A stretch of DNA of 64,000 nt from the NCBI GenBank assembly GCA_028023455.1, contig JAQFVV010012398.1, forward strand, positions 5,420,682-5,484,681, written 5' to 3'. The notes beneath the pieces were generated by a model. It was given only the letters and a program-made list of their open reading frames with translations, ran no database searches and was not told where the DNA came from. Each line of letters opens with the position of its first letter. Position 1 is the stretch's first letter. Shown here piece by piece: positions 1-11,257 of the stretch. The position numbers and the translations under genes were made by a program. This DNA is from Epiperipatus broadwayi (taxonomy: Eukaryota > Onychophora > Udeonychophora > Euonychophora > Peripatidae).

Positions 1-399
1 TCTATAGGGAAAAGGGAATTGGTTGGGTGAACCGCTAGCAAGAAGATATAAGCCATTATTGTGTTATAGATAAGAAATGAACGTGTCTGCCTGGGTATTT
101 AACGTAGTTCTGCTCGCATACACTCAATGTTAAGATCTGCTAAGTAAATGTATATCAAGTTTCATGTTTATTTTGTTATTATGTTTAATAAATTTAAAAA
201 GTATTTTGGCTGACGTTTGTCTCAGTGTTTTCTCAATTGTCTGAACCACATTCATTAGCTTTTGCTCTCCCAGGGTTTAGTCCGGCACATTCATGTTCGT
301 ATATCCTGCCCACCCTTAAAATAAATGTCTAGTTCCGATTTTCGGACTAGTGGCGCCCTCATGGTCAGGATATACGAAACAAAAATCTTTCGTCTGGCA
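1..399 (+). repeat. 5' LTR, 3' part only
   Basis: Near-identical to 6347-6755. Similarity stops abruptly after ..GGCA at 399, so the LTR ends in the usual CA. The copy lacks 10 bp (TTCTTATAAG) present in the 3' copy at about 6548. It contains a short hairpin at 329-350 (CTAGTTCCGA against TCGGACTAG) followed directly by TGGCGCCC at 351, and an outer inverted pair (TTCGTATATCCTG near 296 against CAGGATATACGAA near 366). Confidence 0.9.
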
Positions 400-922
400 T
401 ATTGCTATAGTAATTTTAGCGCAACCAATGCGGGCCTTCGATTTTAAATCCCACGTGAGATTTTGTTCGGACAATTGAGGAATATTTCAGTGTTGGAGGC
501 AAGATTCAGTAGGTAGGGATCAGTTTGTGCTAAATGGTAGAAAGCAGTTTGGAGTAGGGGGTTCATCTTTTCAATATGAATAATTAATATATATAGTTAA
601 TTAAACAGCATTCTTAGAGTTATTACTGAACGGACAGGTCAGACAAAAAGATATTAAGAAGTTATATATTTATTTTGTTTCTTTGTTTATTAAAAAAAAA
701 AAAAATTAGCTGTTACGTTCATAAAAAAAAAAAAAGCAAGCAAAGAGTTTAGGTTCGCGTTTAAAGAAAAAAGTAAACAGTTTAACTTTTGTGCTTTAAA
801 TATATATATAATAAATAGCAATTGAAGATTAAAAAAAGAAATAAATTTCATAAATAGGCAGAAGTTGCGTTGGGAATTTAAATAAAGTTAGAGAAGAGAC
901 TGAAGATAGACTAGCTAGCATC
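400..922 (+). other. 5' untranslated leader of the gypsy element
   Basis: Non-coding stretch between the end of the 5' LTR and the first gag ATG at 923. It is A-rich with two A-runs near 690 and 725. No convincing primer-binding site starts directly after 399; the only TGGCGCC motif is inside the repeated segment at 351. Confidence 0.6.
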
Positions 923-2083
923 ATGGCCGAAATAGATTGGCAAATAAAATCTTTTACGGCTGATATTTGGGAAAGCCCATTAGAGCATTTGGAGAGCCTG
1001 CAAGAGATGTTTCGGTGATATTTGGGAAAGCCCATTAGAGCATTTGGAGAGCCTGCAAGAGATGTTTCGATGTCATAATTGGCAGGAGACTGAACAAGTG
1101 GCAATTGCACGCCACTATTTACAAGGAATGGCTGAGGATTGGTGGCATATCTTAAAGATCAAGCCACAGACTTTTTGGGATTACAGATGCAAATTATTGC
1201 ACACTTTTTGGAGTGAAGAAAAGCAGTATCATATCTTCATCAATATATCACAAGAAAGATATATTAGGGATAATGGAGAAACTTACACCCAGTTTTTCTG
1301 CAGACAAGCAGCAAGGCTGAAGTCATTGATAGCTTTCTCTTTGTCTGAGAGGCTGATATGCCGAATTGTATTGGGCAATATGCCAAGGAAAATACATCAG
1401 ATCATGTTGTGTAGTAGCAACATTCACTTTGAAGAAATGATCAAACTGTTAAATGAAATTGAACATAATCAGGCCCAAGAAGAAGTGGAGAAAAGAACAA
1501 TGCAGGGTGATCAGATAATTTCGATAGAAAAAGGTCAAAAGAGTCAATTATCAGTTCCAATTAAAAAAAGTAAAGAAAGCCATAGGACTGTAGCTAATGT
1601 GATGGTGGGTCAAGAAGAACCAGCATGGAATGGAGCTATGCAGACTTGCCCAATTATCAGTATAAAAACTGGAGACATCATTACAGAAGCATTGGTTGAT
1701 TCAGGAAGTCAAATGTCATTGCTCTCTAGTAAGTTTTATGTGAAAATAAAGAAAGACCAGCCACGTTTGTATACCCTGCCAATAAAAAGAATGCAGGTGA
1801 CACTGGCAATGGCAAGAAGGCAAATATTGAAACCAAACAGGTATGGTTACATTTGCATCTGGGTAACATAGAGTTAGACCATGTCTTTTTGATAATGCCT
1901 GGTCTCATACAAGATGTTATAATTGGGACTGATTTTTTGTACAGGCATAAATGTGTTTTGGATTATGACAAATGTTTATTTCTTTGCCAAGAAGTTTTGA
2001 TGCCATTTGAAGGGCTAAAGAGTTATAAGCCACTTCAGGTAGTGTGTTCAGCAAGTGAGGGATACCGTGGAAATGCAAAATAA
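923..2083 (+). pseudogene. gag-protease region of the gypsy element, frameshifted
   Basis: The natural start appears to be the ATG at 923; this frame stops at TGA 1016-1018 because 961-1015 is tandemly duplicated (see separate entry). Reading resumes in another frame (about 1044-1871) with a Gag capsid-like region (aromatic residues in MAEDWWHILK, then a helical stretch) and no visible CCHC zinc knuckle. The protease active site reads ALVDSGSQMSLLS, the Asp-Ser-Gly of retroviral-type aspartic proteases. The protease C-terminal half (IIGTDFL motif) lies in a third frame from about 1840 to 2083, so a single-base indel is needed between about 1811 and 1841. It overlaps the RT reading frame by 29 bases. 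Family identity is clear; integrity is lost. Confidence 0.85.
961..1070 (+). repeat. 55-bp tandem duplication inside gag
   Basis: Units 961-1015 and 1016-1070 differ only at the last base (G/A). Because 55 is not a multiple of three, the second unit shifts the frame and makes the TGA at 1016. Counting only one unit, the ATG at 923 is in frame with the downstream gag ORF. Confidence 0.95.
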
Positions 2084-3272
2084 AGTGTCGCAATCCATGT
2101 TAAAAGGAATGGAAGAACAACACCCTCTAATGGAACTGTTGAGGGAGTTCTATTCAGTTTTTTCGAATAGGCCTAAGATCATTGAGGGGTATGTGCATCG
2201 CATTCAAGTTAAGGATGAAAGCCATTTCCAGAGTCGTTCATATCCCATTCCGTTTCAATATAACGCTGAAGTAGATCTTCAAATACAGCAAATGATTGAA
2301 TGGGGAGTTATTGAAAAGCACATATCTCCATATGTTAACCCATTGGTAGTGGTAAAGAAAAAAGATGGATCTGTCAGAATATGTTTGGATGCCCGGCGGT
2401 TAAATGCCATTACCATTCCTGAAAGAAACATTCCACCTACAATAACAGAACTTCTCTCAAAATTTCAAGGGAAAACCATTTTTTCTACATTGGACTTGAC
2501 ATTCAGTTATTGGCAGATCCCTCTACATCCATTTGACCGCAAATATACTGCCTTCCGCTATGAAGGGCATACATATGTGTTTAAGCGTATGCCTTTTGGA
2601 TTAATCAATAGTGGTTCAGGACTTCTAAAGTGTTTGGATCAAGTGTTATCAGACAAAATCAAGAGTCTGATTGTGATATATATGGATGACATAGTCATCG
2701 AATCTAAAAATATGGAAGAACATATGGAACACTTGAAAATGTTCTTAATGGAGTGTTACCAGAAAAACATTACCATCAATTTACAAAAAAGTTGCCTGGT
2801 CCAGGAGGAGGTTACATTTTTAGGCTTCTTAATTGGGAAAGAGGGTATTAAACCTCATCCCGAGAAACTAACCACAATACAACATTTTCCCACACCCACT
2901 AATAGGCGTCAGGTACGGTCTTTTCTGGGATTATGCAATTTTTATCATAAATTCTATGAAAATTTTGCATTAGATGCTGCAAATTTGGTTCAGTTATTGA
3001 CAAAAGACCAAAAATGGGTATGGGAGTACAAACAGGAGCAGGAATTTCAACACATTAAAAACAAGTTCTTGGAACAGGTGGTTCTAGTCTACCCTGACTT
3101 TTCACAAACTTTTTATGTTCAGAGCGACAGCAGTGGGCAAGGGCTTGGAGTCGTGTTATTTCAAATTGACAAACAAAAACGTCACAGAGTGTTGTATTTT
3201 TGTAGCCGCAAGCTAAAAGGGGCGGAAAATAATTACACGACAACAGAAAAGGAAGCTTTGGCCATTGTTTAG
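2055..3272 (+). pseudogene. gypsy pol: reverse transcriptase and first part of RNase H
   Basis: A 405-codon open frame. From the first Met, residues about 90-265 hold the RT palm: the first catalytic Asp in LDLTFSYWQIPL (Asp147), RMPFGL at 178-183 and the catalytic YMDD at 209-212. The thumb motif FLGFLIGKEGIKPHPEK and the RSFLGLCNFYHKF connection follow. RNase H begins at about residue 355 with the catalytic Asp in VQSDSSGQGLG and Glu in TTEKEALAIV. The frame then stops at TAG 3270-3272, although RNase H clearly continues (ITDHKSLEFL at about 3317-3346) in the same frame until TAA 3414-3416, and then ENIVADILS in another frame at about 3440. The TAG and the later frameshift are probably inactivating. 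Confidence 0.93.
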
Positions 3273-3661
3273 GCTTTCAGTAAATTCAAACAATTCCTGC
3301 TTGGGTCAGAGATTGTTGTAATTACGGATCATAAGAGCTTGGAATTTCTTAATAGCAGTTATTTATCGAATGATCGATTGATACGTTGGTCTTACGCTAC
3401 AGAAATTCCAATGTAAAGTTCTATATTGTAAAGGAAAGGAAAATATTGTGGCGGATATTTTGAGTCACCAACCCGTAGATCTGGCCCCACATCATCTTGA
3501 GCCCAACAATCTAACTATTGCAGCATTCACATTGACCATAGATGAGTCCATAGCGCAACAATTACTAAGGCTATCTGAAATACAGGAGACCAGCCCAGAG
3601 TATGCACAAATCATGACATAAGAAAGGTATAGGAACTTCAGACCCCAGTGACACAGCAACA
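3273..3661 (+). pseudogene. RNase H C-terminus and linker, broken
   Basis: Direct continuation of the RNase H domain. Same frame as RT up to TAA at 3414; then a one-base shift restores the family motif KGKENIVADILS (known Ty3/gypsy RNase H end: KGxxNxVADALSR). Further stops occur before the integrase frame opens at about 3662. Confidence 0.75.
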
Positions 3662-4762
3662 TTGGAAAAATACAAAGCCTATAGAATAAAAGATGGTGTA
3701 TTGCAATACAGAGTCGCCTCAGAACAAGACTCATGGCGAATTCTTATACCCCAAACACTCAGGAACAAACTTATAGAGTATATACATTACCTTTATGGAC
3801 ACTGTGGACCATGTAAAGTAGAACATGTGCTCAGGGAAGTATTTTACTGGCCAAGTTTATATTCAAATGTTGTATCAGTTTTGGGAAAATGTTATGTGTG
3901 TTCACAAACTAAATATGTAAATAAGAGATTTACTGGGATCTTGCAGCCTATTTTAGCACACAACCCTAATGAAATGTTGGCCATAGATTTTTATGGGCCT
4001 TTACCTGCCTATAAACGATACCGATATTTAATTGTAATGTACGACATATTTTCTAAGTATGTAACTGCATATCCGTTAAGAAAGGCGGATACACGAAGTA
4101 CTATCCGGATCTTACAGGAGCATCAGTTTCCTAAGATTGGTAGGCCCCAGATGATACTTACAGATCATGGGACACCCTTTAAATCTCACCACTGGCAAAA
4201 GTGGATTCAGCAACAGGGCATTCAGCATGTATTAACATCTATTCGTAATCCTCAATCGAATCCCTGTGAGAGAGTCATGAGTGAGTTAAACCGTTTATTT
4301 CGGCTTTATGTCAGCGAAAATCACCATGGATGGGTGAATCAGATGGGAAACATCACTAACTACATAAATTGGACACAGAATGAATCTACAGGGTTTGCCC
4401 CCATCAGATTACATTTTGGACAGAATTACCCAATGCTGATAAAGGCTCCCTTGCCTGTAGATCAGGACAAAATTGATAAAGAAATGGATAAAAGAAAGGC
4501 TCGAATAAAGTTGAAACATATGACTGAAGTACGCATAAAGCGGGGAAATCCACGACCATGTAGATTCGAGGTAGGGGACTTGGTTTTTGTACGAAAACCT
4601 CATGTCAGCAATCCAACCCAGCATCAATATAAGAAATTTTTCCCAGTATATGAGGAACCCATCACTATACAAAAGAAAAATGGTCCGAATGCCTTTGTAT
4701 TGGAAGATGAGCGTGGGGTTTATGGATCTTATAATGCACGAAGCCTTAGGCTAGCCACCTAA
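3662..4762 (+). CDS. gypsy pol: integrase
   Basis: A 366-codon frame. The HHCC zinc-binding domain has His42, His47, Cys77 and Cys80. The catalytic core has Asp109 (AIDFYGPLP), Asp168 (LTDHGTPF) and Glu203 (NPQSNPCERV), the D,D,E triad of integrases. The C-terminal part has the FEVGDLVFVRKP motif and a GPY/F-like strand (FFPVYEEPI). It ends in TAA just before the 3' non-coding region. It carries all catalytic residues, but would normally be made as part of the pol polyprotein, which is broken upstream. Start at 3662 is only the first in-frame ATG, not a natural start. Confidence 0.9.
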   Translation: MEKYKAYRIKDGVLQYRVASEQDSWRILIPQTLRNKLIEYIHYLYGHCGPCKVEHVLREVFYWPSLYSNVVSVLGKCYVCSQTKYVNKRFTGILQPILAHNPNEMLAIDFYGPLPAYKRYRYLIVMYDIFSKYVTAYPLRKADTRSTIRILQEHQFPKIGRPQMILTDHGTPFKSHHWQKWIQQQGIQHVLTSIRNPQSNPCERVMSELNRLFRLYVSENHHGWVNQMGNITNYINWTQNESTGFAPIRLHFGQNYPMLIKAPLPVDQDKIDKEMDKRKARIKLKHMTEVRIKRGNPRPCRFEVGDLVFVRKPHVSNPTQHQYKKFFPVYEEPITIQKKNGPNAFVLEDERGVYGSYNARSLRLAT

Positions 4763-6346
4763 AAGATAGGAGGTACACTTAAGGAATTGATCTCAGGGCA
4801 AATGTTCAGCCAGGGAGAGGGGATTTAAAAGATTTAAATGTTGGGGTTTAAAGTTTGAAAAAAGAAATAGCAAATAGATGCTTTTATTTTTTTTTTTTGT
4901 TGGCGTGAAGGGGCAGTTGAACTGGATACTTTATCCGATTCAAGGGTTCTATCATGTAAATTAGAAAAAAAAAAAAAGTTTTATATGTGCAATAACACAC
5001 ATACTTATTTATTTTGAAATCTTATATTTTTAATTCCAAGTTGATTTTAGTATAAAATATTTTTTTTTATGACGCTTGTTTTCTTTTAAAATAATTAAAA
5101 GCAAACAAAGTTTAATTAGTGCTCTTATATGTATTTTATTTAAACTAAAAAAAAAATTTAATGATGTGTTTTAAAGCTGAGATTTAGTTTTGTATTTTTT
5201 TTTATAAAAAAATAATAATCATTTTTGTAAGATTAAGCCCTGTAAGATATTGTTTTTCTAATTAAGATTGCGCGGGAGATAACGAAGGACATAAATAGCT
5301 GGGTAATTTATTTTTTGTTTGATTAGAGAGGAGGATTCAAAGAGACTATTCTGTTCATTCAGTTTTTATGCTCACCTTCTTATTGAGGATCGATCCAGAT
5401 TTTAGCTGTTATTGAATTGTTGCATTGTGAAAGTGATTAAATTTTTTTTTGATATTGGTGCCACGGGAATCACCAAGTTGAATTTCCGTTGACCGACAAT
5501 AAATCTATTTGCCGCGATAATAGCAGTCATTCAGACACCATACCTGTAATATACCACGAAGAATCTCCACAACATGATGGGTTGAGCCTTTCCAAAGATG
5601 AACCTCCGGAGCTCCAAATTGTGACTTCCATCATGACCTAACTGTCAAGTCCAGAGTGGATCCCGATAATGCCTCCAGACTTCTGAACCTGTAGTAAATG
5701 ACATCCGTTGTAGAGGACTCTATAAACCGAGCTTTGTGTGAACAACAGAAATTAATACTATTATCTCGAGGTAACTTACCTTTCCATATCAAAATCAGGG
5801 CTAAATCTCTAATTAAGTCTCTCGCAAATCTCAGCTTAATCTTAAAAGGGAATTATATTTACGATGTGTAATTTATTAATTTAAATATTAATGTATTTTT
5901 GTTTATTTTACATTACAATCTTAGTAGCAAGATTTTCAATCTTAAAATGTTGCTTGTTCGAGAGTGTAGGGCGAGTGATATTTTATATGCTTAATAATTT
6001 CTCAGTTTTATGATTAACCCTTGTTAAATGCTCAGACCGACCTTAGTAGTTTTATTTTTGTTTGTTTGTTTGCTTCGGCATTAAACTAAATCAAACTTGG
6101 CTTTGGCTAGCGATTTCTAGGATATATGATTTATTTATTTTTGGTAGAGATTTATTTGCTATAATTCAGATTGCGTAATTCATGTTTCTTTCTTGTGTGA
6201 GACTAACCATGGCTCATTTCAATGTACTTGTCCATGAGCGTTTTGCAGAATTATGACATTCTTGGTTCCAACATTTCTTTTCTGGACTAAGAAAAGCTCG
6301 TCTGCGCTGTCCCGTTATTCTCTACAAACATCCATCTTACTAAATC
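4763..6346 (+). other. 3' non-coding region and probable 5' part of the 3' LTR
   Basis: No coding potential. A purine-rich run (AGGGAGAGGGGA near 4814-4825) could serve as the polypurine tract; TGTTGGGG at about 4838 would then be a plausible LTR start, making the LTR about 1.9 kb. The left LTR start lies outside the window, so the boundary cannot be proven here. Confidence 0.45.
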
Positions 6347-6755
6347 TCTATAGGGAAAAGGGAATTGGTTGGGTGAACCGCTAGCAAGAAGATATAAGCC
6401 ATTATTGTATTATAGATAAGAAATGAACATGTCTGCCTGGGTATTTAATGTAGTTCTGCTCGCATACACTCAATGTTAAGATCTGCTAAGTAAATGTATA
6501 TCAAGTTTCATGTTTATTTTGTTATTATGTTTAATAAATTTAAAAAGTTCTTATAAGTATTTTGGCTGACGTTTGTCTCAGTGATTTCTCAATTGTCTGA
6601 ACCACATTCATTAGCTTTTGCTCTCCCTGGGTTTAGTCCGGCACATTCATGTTCATATATCCTGCCCACCCTTAAAATAAATGTCTAGTTCCGATTTTCG
6701 GACTAGTGGCGCCCTCATGGTCAGGACATACGAAACAAAAATCTTTCGTCCGGCA
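6347..6755 (+). repeat. 3' LTR, portion shared with the visible 5' LTR
   Basis: Aligned base for base with 1-399 apart from 8 substitutions and a 10-bp insertion. It ends ..CGGCA at 6755, after which similarity to the left side ceases. Four of the eight differences are CpG versus TpG/CpA. Confidence 0.92.
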
Positions 6756-9700
6756 CAATATATTAACAGAAATCTAAACATTTGTGTAAAGTAATATTAA
6801 TTTCCTTTCTTCCCTTTTTTTTACCAATCTCATGTTATAAAATTTTTTCAGTATATTTAATTGTAATATTAATTATAAAGTAGTCTATCAGCAGTTATAG
6901 TTATACTATGTCGTCTGCTTCGGCATTTAAACCTTCAATTAATCGCATGTTTTAGAATCAAAATTAATTTGCACATTCAAAAAAAAAACTTTAGGTATAT
7001 TTTAATGTATTTTCTATCTATAAATTCATTTAATTCAGTCTTTAATTATATATTAGACCATAAATGTACCTACCAACACAATATACTACTTTAAAACCAT
7101 GTAATATTATTTGATGGTGTCATGTCAATTTTTCTGATCTGAGTTTTTCAGACTACTCAAGTATATTTATTAAAACAGGCAAAACGCTCCATACGGTGAA
7201 ATGGTTGTTGATCATGTGAAGTATATTTATTATTATCATATTAATAAGAGTCTAGCAATCTCATTGCTGGTTATCTATTTTCTCAAACATTGTGCATTTT
7301 TTAATGAATATAATCTGATAATTTTTAATTTAAGTGAAAGTTCAGATCTAACATGTTAATTTTGCTTCTTCTTTATTGAACCGGGTGGGGTAGTAGATCA
7401 ATAATAAAAATTAACAAAATATATTTTTACTCTTATAAAAAAAATTAGAATAAAAAATAAAACTTACTCTTTAATAAAAAACATTATAAACAAATTGTTG
7501 ACTTCTCTTTTTAGAAAAAATGACAATATTATAAATTATTTATTATGAATTCAATCTACTCCAATTGCAATTTATAGTATTGCACCACACTGGTCCCTTA
7601 GGCAGAGAAGCATAATACCCAGAGGATACCTATGACCAAGCCGAGCTATATAAGATACATAACTACGACTACATTTCCAGGCCATACATCTTCTCGATTG
7701 CTAAAATCAACACCTGTCATTCAAAGCACTTTTTTGTTTCGAAGTAAACTTCAGGCGCCAGTTTATTACAAGAAGTGACTAATGTACCCTGAATGACAGC
7801 AAACTAATTCCGCACCTAAGAAATCCCAACTAACTCAATCAAAAGAATGATATAATAAAAACTGCTCATATAACTTCTTTGCTTTAATTTCTAAAATAAT
7901 TTATTTTAAATATTTAAAATTAACTGAGAACTAATTTATGACTTCAACATTTCTTTTTCTGAATAAAATAATAATACATAATAATAAATATCCTCACACA
8001 TATTATCAAATAAACATAAGTATCAAAATATATAGTACACACACACTATCATATGAGCTGTTGGTTTATATGATTTTCAAAGTTCTAATGCTATCAGTTT
8101 ATTATTTCAACCTGCATATACATAGTTCATTTTATGCTGGCTATAGAGTTCATTTATTAAACTGACTCTGGGAGGCTTCAAAGATTGCAATGGCTACATT
8201 AATTAATATCAAGAATTGGAATAAGAATGTTATTACCTATAAGATTTTTGAACATGGTGGCTTCAAATTATTTACTGCTGGTGTGTTTTACCAACTGGTT
8301 GGATTTTAGGCTTCTGTTGCGTTTCTGATGATGGAGATTCCATGCTACTTCTCTTTCAGACAGACATGCCTGGCGGCTTCAACTTATTAGGTGGGCATTA
8401 CTTCAATCAGGCAGACTGCTGATGTTTCTGTAGGATAGAGGCTGGAAGCTGGCCACATGCTCCGACTTTTGGCTTAACACTGCGTTGTCTTTAAAAACTA
8501 CATTTAACAGATAACTGGATCTAAATATGTGAAAGGCTAGATATGTGAATGACCCCTGATGAAATTTTTGGCCCTATTTATGTGATGACCTTGTTGTTAT
8601 GCTTTTTAATTAGTTTTTAAATTCGTCCACTGCTTTTGTTGATTAAATTCTTAAGATGTGTTTAATTAATTCTGTTGTTTATGGATTTTAATTAGTAGCC
8701 ATTGCTAATCCATTCTTATATAGCTTATCAGCATATGTATTCTTTGAGTTCTTAAAATTTAATTATAAGCTTTCATTTATTTTAATATTTTTATATTTAA
8801 CTTTCATCTTTTATTTTATGTTTAACACGCACACATTTTATTATTTTTTTTATATTTAAAATCCTCATTATTTACGCACACATATATCTATTTTATTTTA
8901 AATAAATGAAAAGAGAGATTTTTTTTTAGTTTTTTAAGATTTCTTTTTTTGTTTTTTTTTAATACTTTTAAATTTTCTCAGTTACATTCCCCTGCAGGCT
9001 AACTGCATTTTCTTTTAATAAAACTAACTTTCTAAATAACACTTTCTTAATTTATTCTAAAGTTTAGTTTTTGCCAAGTTAAATTTCTCCCCCCTCTAAT
9101 TATTCTTTAATTCGCAAAACTTTATGAAATAACTTTTAGCAAACTGTTTTGTTTTAAACTGATTAAAAAAACTCTTCAGACTTCTATAAATTTCTTCTTT
9201 TTTCAAATGAGATATTTTAATTTCAACATCTTTTCATTATTTATATATAAGCTTTTATTTTAATAATTGTGAACAATAATTTTATGTGTAGCTCTATTCA
9301 TTATCAGTACATTATAGAATTCTCAAGATGTTCACAACATCACAATATAGAAATATCGATGCCTTTTCTATTCTTTTTTTTTCAGTATTTGATTTTTATA
9401 TCTCTAGAAAGTTGTAGGAAATACTATTATTTAAACAATTCTGATTGTCATTTTTAAGCATCTGCATTTTTTCCCAGTCTTTTCATTGCAACTCTATCCA
9501 GGATTAGCTTTCAATGAATCTTCAATCCTTTGCTGTTGATAAATAAATCCAAGGAGAGAAAAAATATTGACAACTTCTGTGTTTTTTCATCAATTTAATT
9601 TTTATCAACATAATCTTTGTTTTTTTATATATTTAATCATATCCAACTTTTTAAGTGTTCTTTAGTGATGACTTCTCACATTTTAGCTATTAGTGATATC

Positions 9701-10335
9701 AGTACATCTAATGCCATTGATATAGATAACACTTTACATCCATGTCTATTTTCTTTTACTATTGTGAAGTCAGCTTGTTTACATCCATGTCTATTTTCTT
9801 TTACTATTGTGAAGTCAGCTTGTTTTATTACTGCTTGTTTTAATGTAATTATAGCCTCTTTATATAAAATCCTCATAAAAATAAGGCAGTAATCTTGATA
9901 CATTCATTTTTAAAAACATTTCCTAATTTAGCATGATGACTATAATCAATAAAGTGTTGTTATTTGTTTTCCATTTCAATTATTTTGTATACATCAATAA
10001 TGATCTCTCTTATTCCTCAATTTTTATATGAAATCCAATTTATATGTATAATGGTTTATTTTCACTGTAAAGCTGTAATCTCTTTTGAATGATTTTTCAG
10101 ACTAATTTTACTTATAGTATATAATACGATTGTTTACATATTCCATCAAAACTTATTTTATATACCTAATATAAATTGAGTTTTTCCAATATATAGCCAT
10201 TAAGTAGATTTCACCAGTTACTGCTTAATTCTTTACTTTTCAACAAAATTTCTAATGAACCATCATCAATTTAAGTGGCCTTATTATTTGGCATTGAACG
10301 CAGGCTAATCTCATTATTGAGTGTTCTTTGTAGAG
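6756..10335. other. unassigned AT-rich DNA
   Basis: No supported gene. A less AT-rich patch lies at about 7560-7830 and another at 8160-8560. The latter has three spaced copies of a GGxGGCTTCAA motif (near 8169, 8256 and 8372). Small ORFs here are low-complexity translations. Upstream POLRMT exons could in principle lie here, but I found no polymerase motif. Confidence 0.5.
9736..9825. repeat. 45-bp perfect tandem duplication
   Basis: Unit ACATCCATGTCTATTTTC.. occurs at 9736-9780 and again at 9781-9825 with no visible mismatch, implying a recent duplication. Confidence 0.9.
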
Positions 10336-10337
10336 TA

Positions 10338-11255
10338 CACCTGGGTCTCGTTTTATGCGGATTATTTTAATGCGATTTTGAAGTTATGCGATTCATGTTT
10401 CTTCTTAATAACTTTTATATTTCACTATATTTATTAGATATCAAGAAATTTAAATTATTAATAACTTATTTTGACTTGAAATACTTTTTTTTTCTTTCAA
10501 AAATATGACGTTATATTAGCAGCTAACGTGAATATGGCCTGAAGCTGTATTTAAAATATTAGCTTCTATGTAAATAACCTACTTATACTAATGAGTAAAT
10601 AATAATAATAGATTTATATTTAGATATAAAAATATTGTCAATAAATATTCAAAAATTTTAAACTTTTAAAACGTATTTTGTTAATTAAAACAGAAATAAA
10701 TAATTTTTTAGATTTTTAAAATAAATAATAACGAAGATTTTATTGATTTTATAAACTGAAAATAATCCTTCTAATGATAATCTCTAATCTTTTTGTTTTG
10801 ATTACGATCTCATTTTTTAAATATAGAAACAAAAAACTATTAACACAGCTCAAGACTGAAAGTGGCGCTAGTTGTATGTCACATGACGAATCTGATGTCT
10901 TAACATTTCACAAACGAACGCATATTGTCAAATAGCCAGATAACCACTAATGATTAAAGTATGTATGAAAAAATGTAAAATTAAATACTGTAGTTAATAA
11001 AAAAAAATAAAAATAGTTTGTCTTGTATTATTTTTTTTTAAATATTTGAAATTTTTTATTAGTCATACTTTATTTCCTTATTTTTTTAATGCAAATTTTA
11101 AAGTAATTTTTCTCTCTTGCTTTGCTTTTATGCGATTTCTGAAAATTACAGCCCCTATCCCCATTTTTCAAGGTAAGTTAAATCTATTTTTGTGCAATTT
11201 CTTTTGTGCGCGTTTTCTGAGGAACCTATCTACCGCATAAAACGAGACCCAGGTG
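10338..11255. mobile_element. non-autonomous pogo/Tc1-mariner-like element with perfect 23-bp TIRs
   Basis: Terminal inverted repeats 10338-10360 (CACCTGGGTCTCGTTTTATG plus CGG) and 11233-11255 are perfect complements. Each end is flanked by TA (10336-10337 and 11256-11257), the target duplication of the Tc1/mariner superfamily. Sub-terminal TTATGCG motifs recur, as in pogo/Tigger-type ends. The 918-bp body has no transposase ORF. Superfamily is inferred from TA flanks and terminal design. Confidence 0.85.
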
Positions 11256-11257
11256 TA

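Larger units (their letters stand above)
1..6755 (+). mobile_element. Ty3/gypsy LTR retrotransposon, 5' end cut by window edge
   Basis: The sequence shows a repeated terminal segment (1-399 and 6347-6755) flanking gag, aspartic protease, reverse transcriptase, RNase H and integrase in that order. Integrase after RNase H is the established hallmark of Ty3/gypsy as opposed to Ty1/copia. No envelope-like ORF follows integrase. The coding region is broken by a 55-bp duplication, at least three frame changes and in-frame stops, so this copy is not autonomous. The two LTR portions differ by 8 substitutions and one 10-bp indel over 399 bp (about 2%), so insertion is fairly recent. The 5' LTR start and the left target duplication lie outside the window. 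Confidence 0.93.
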
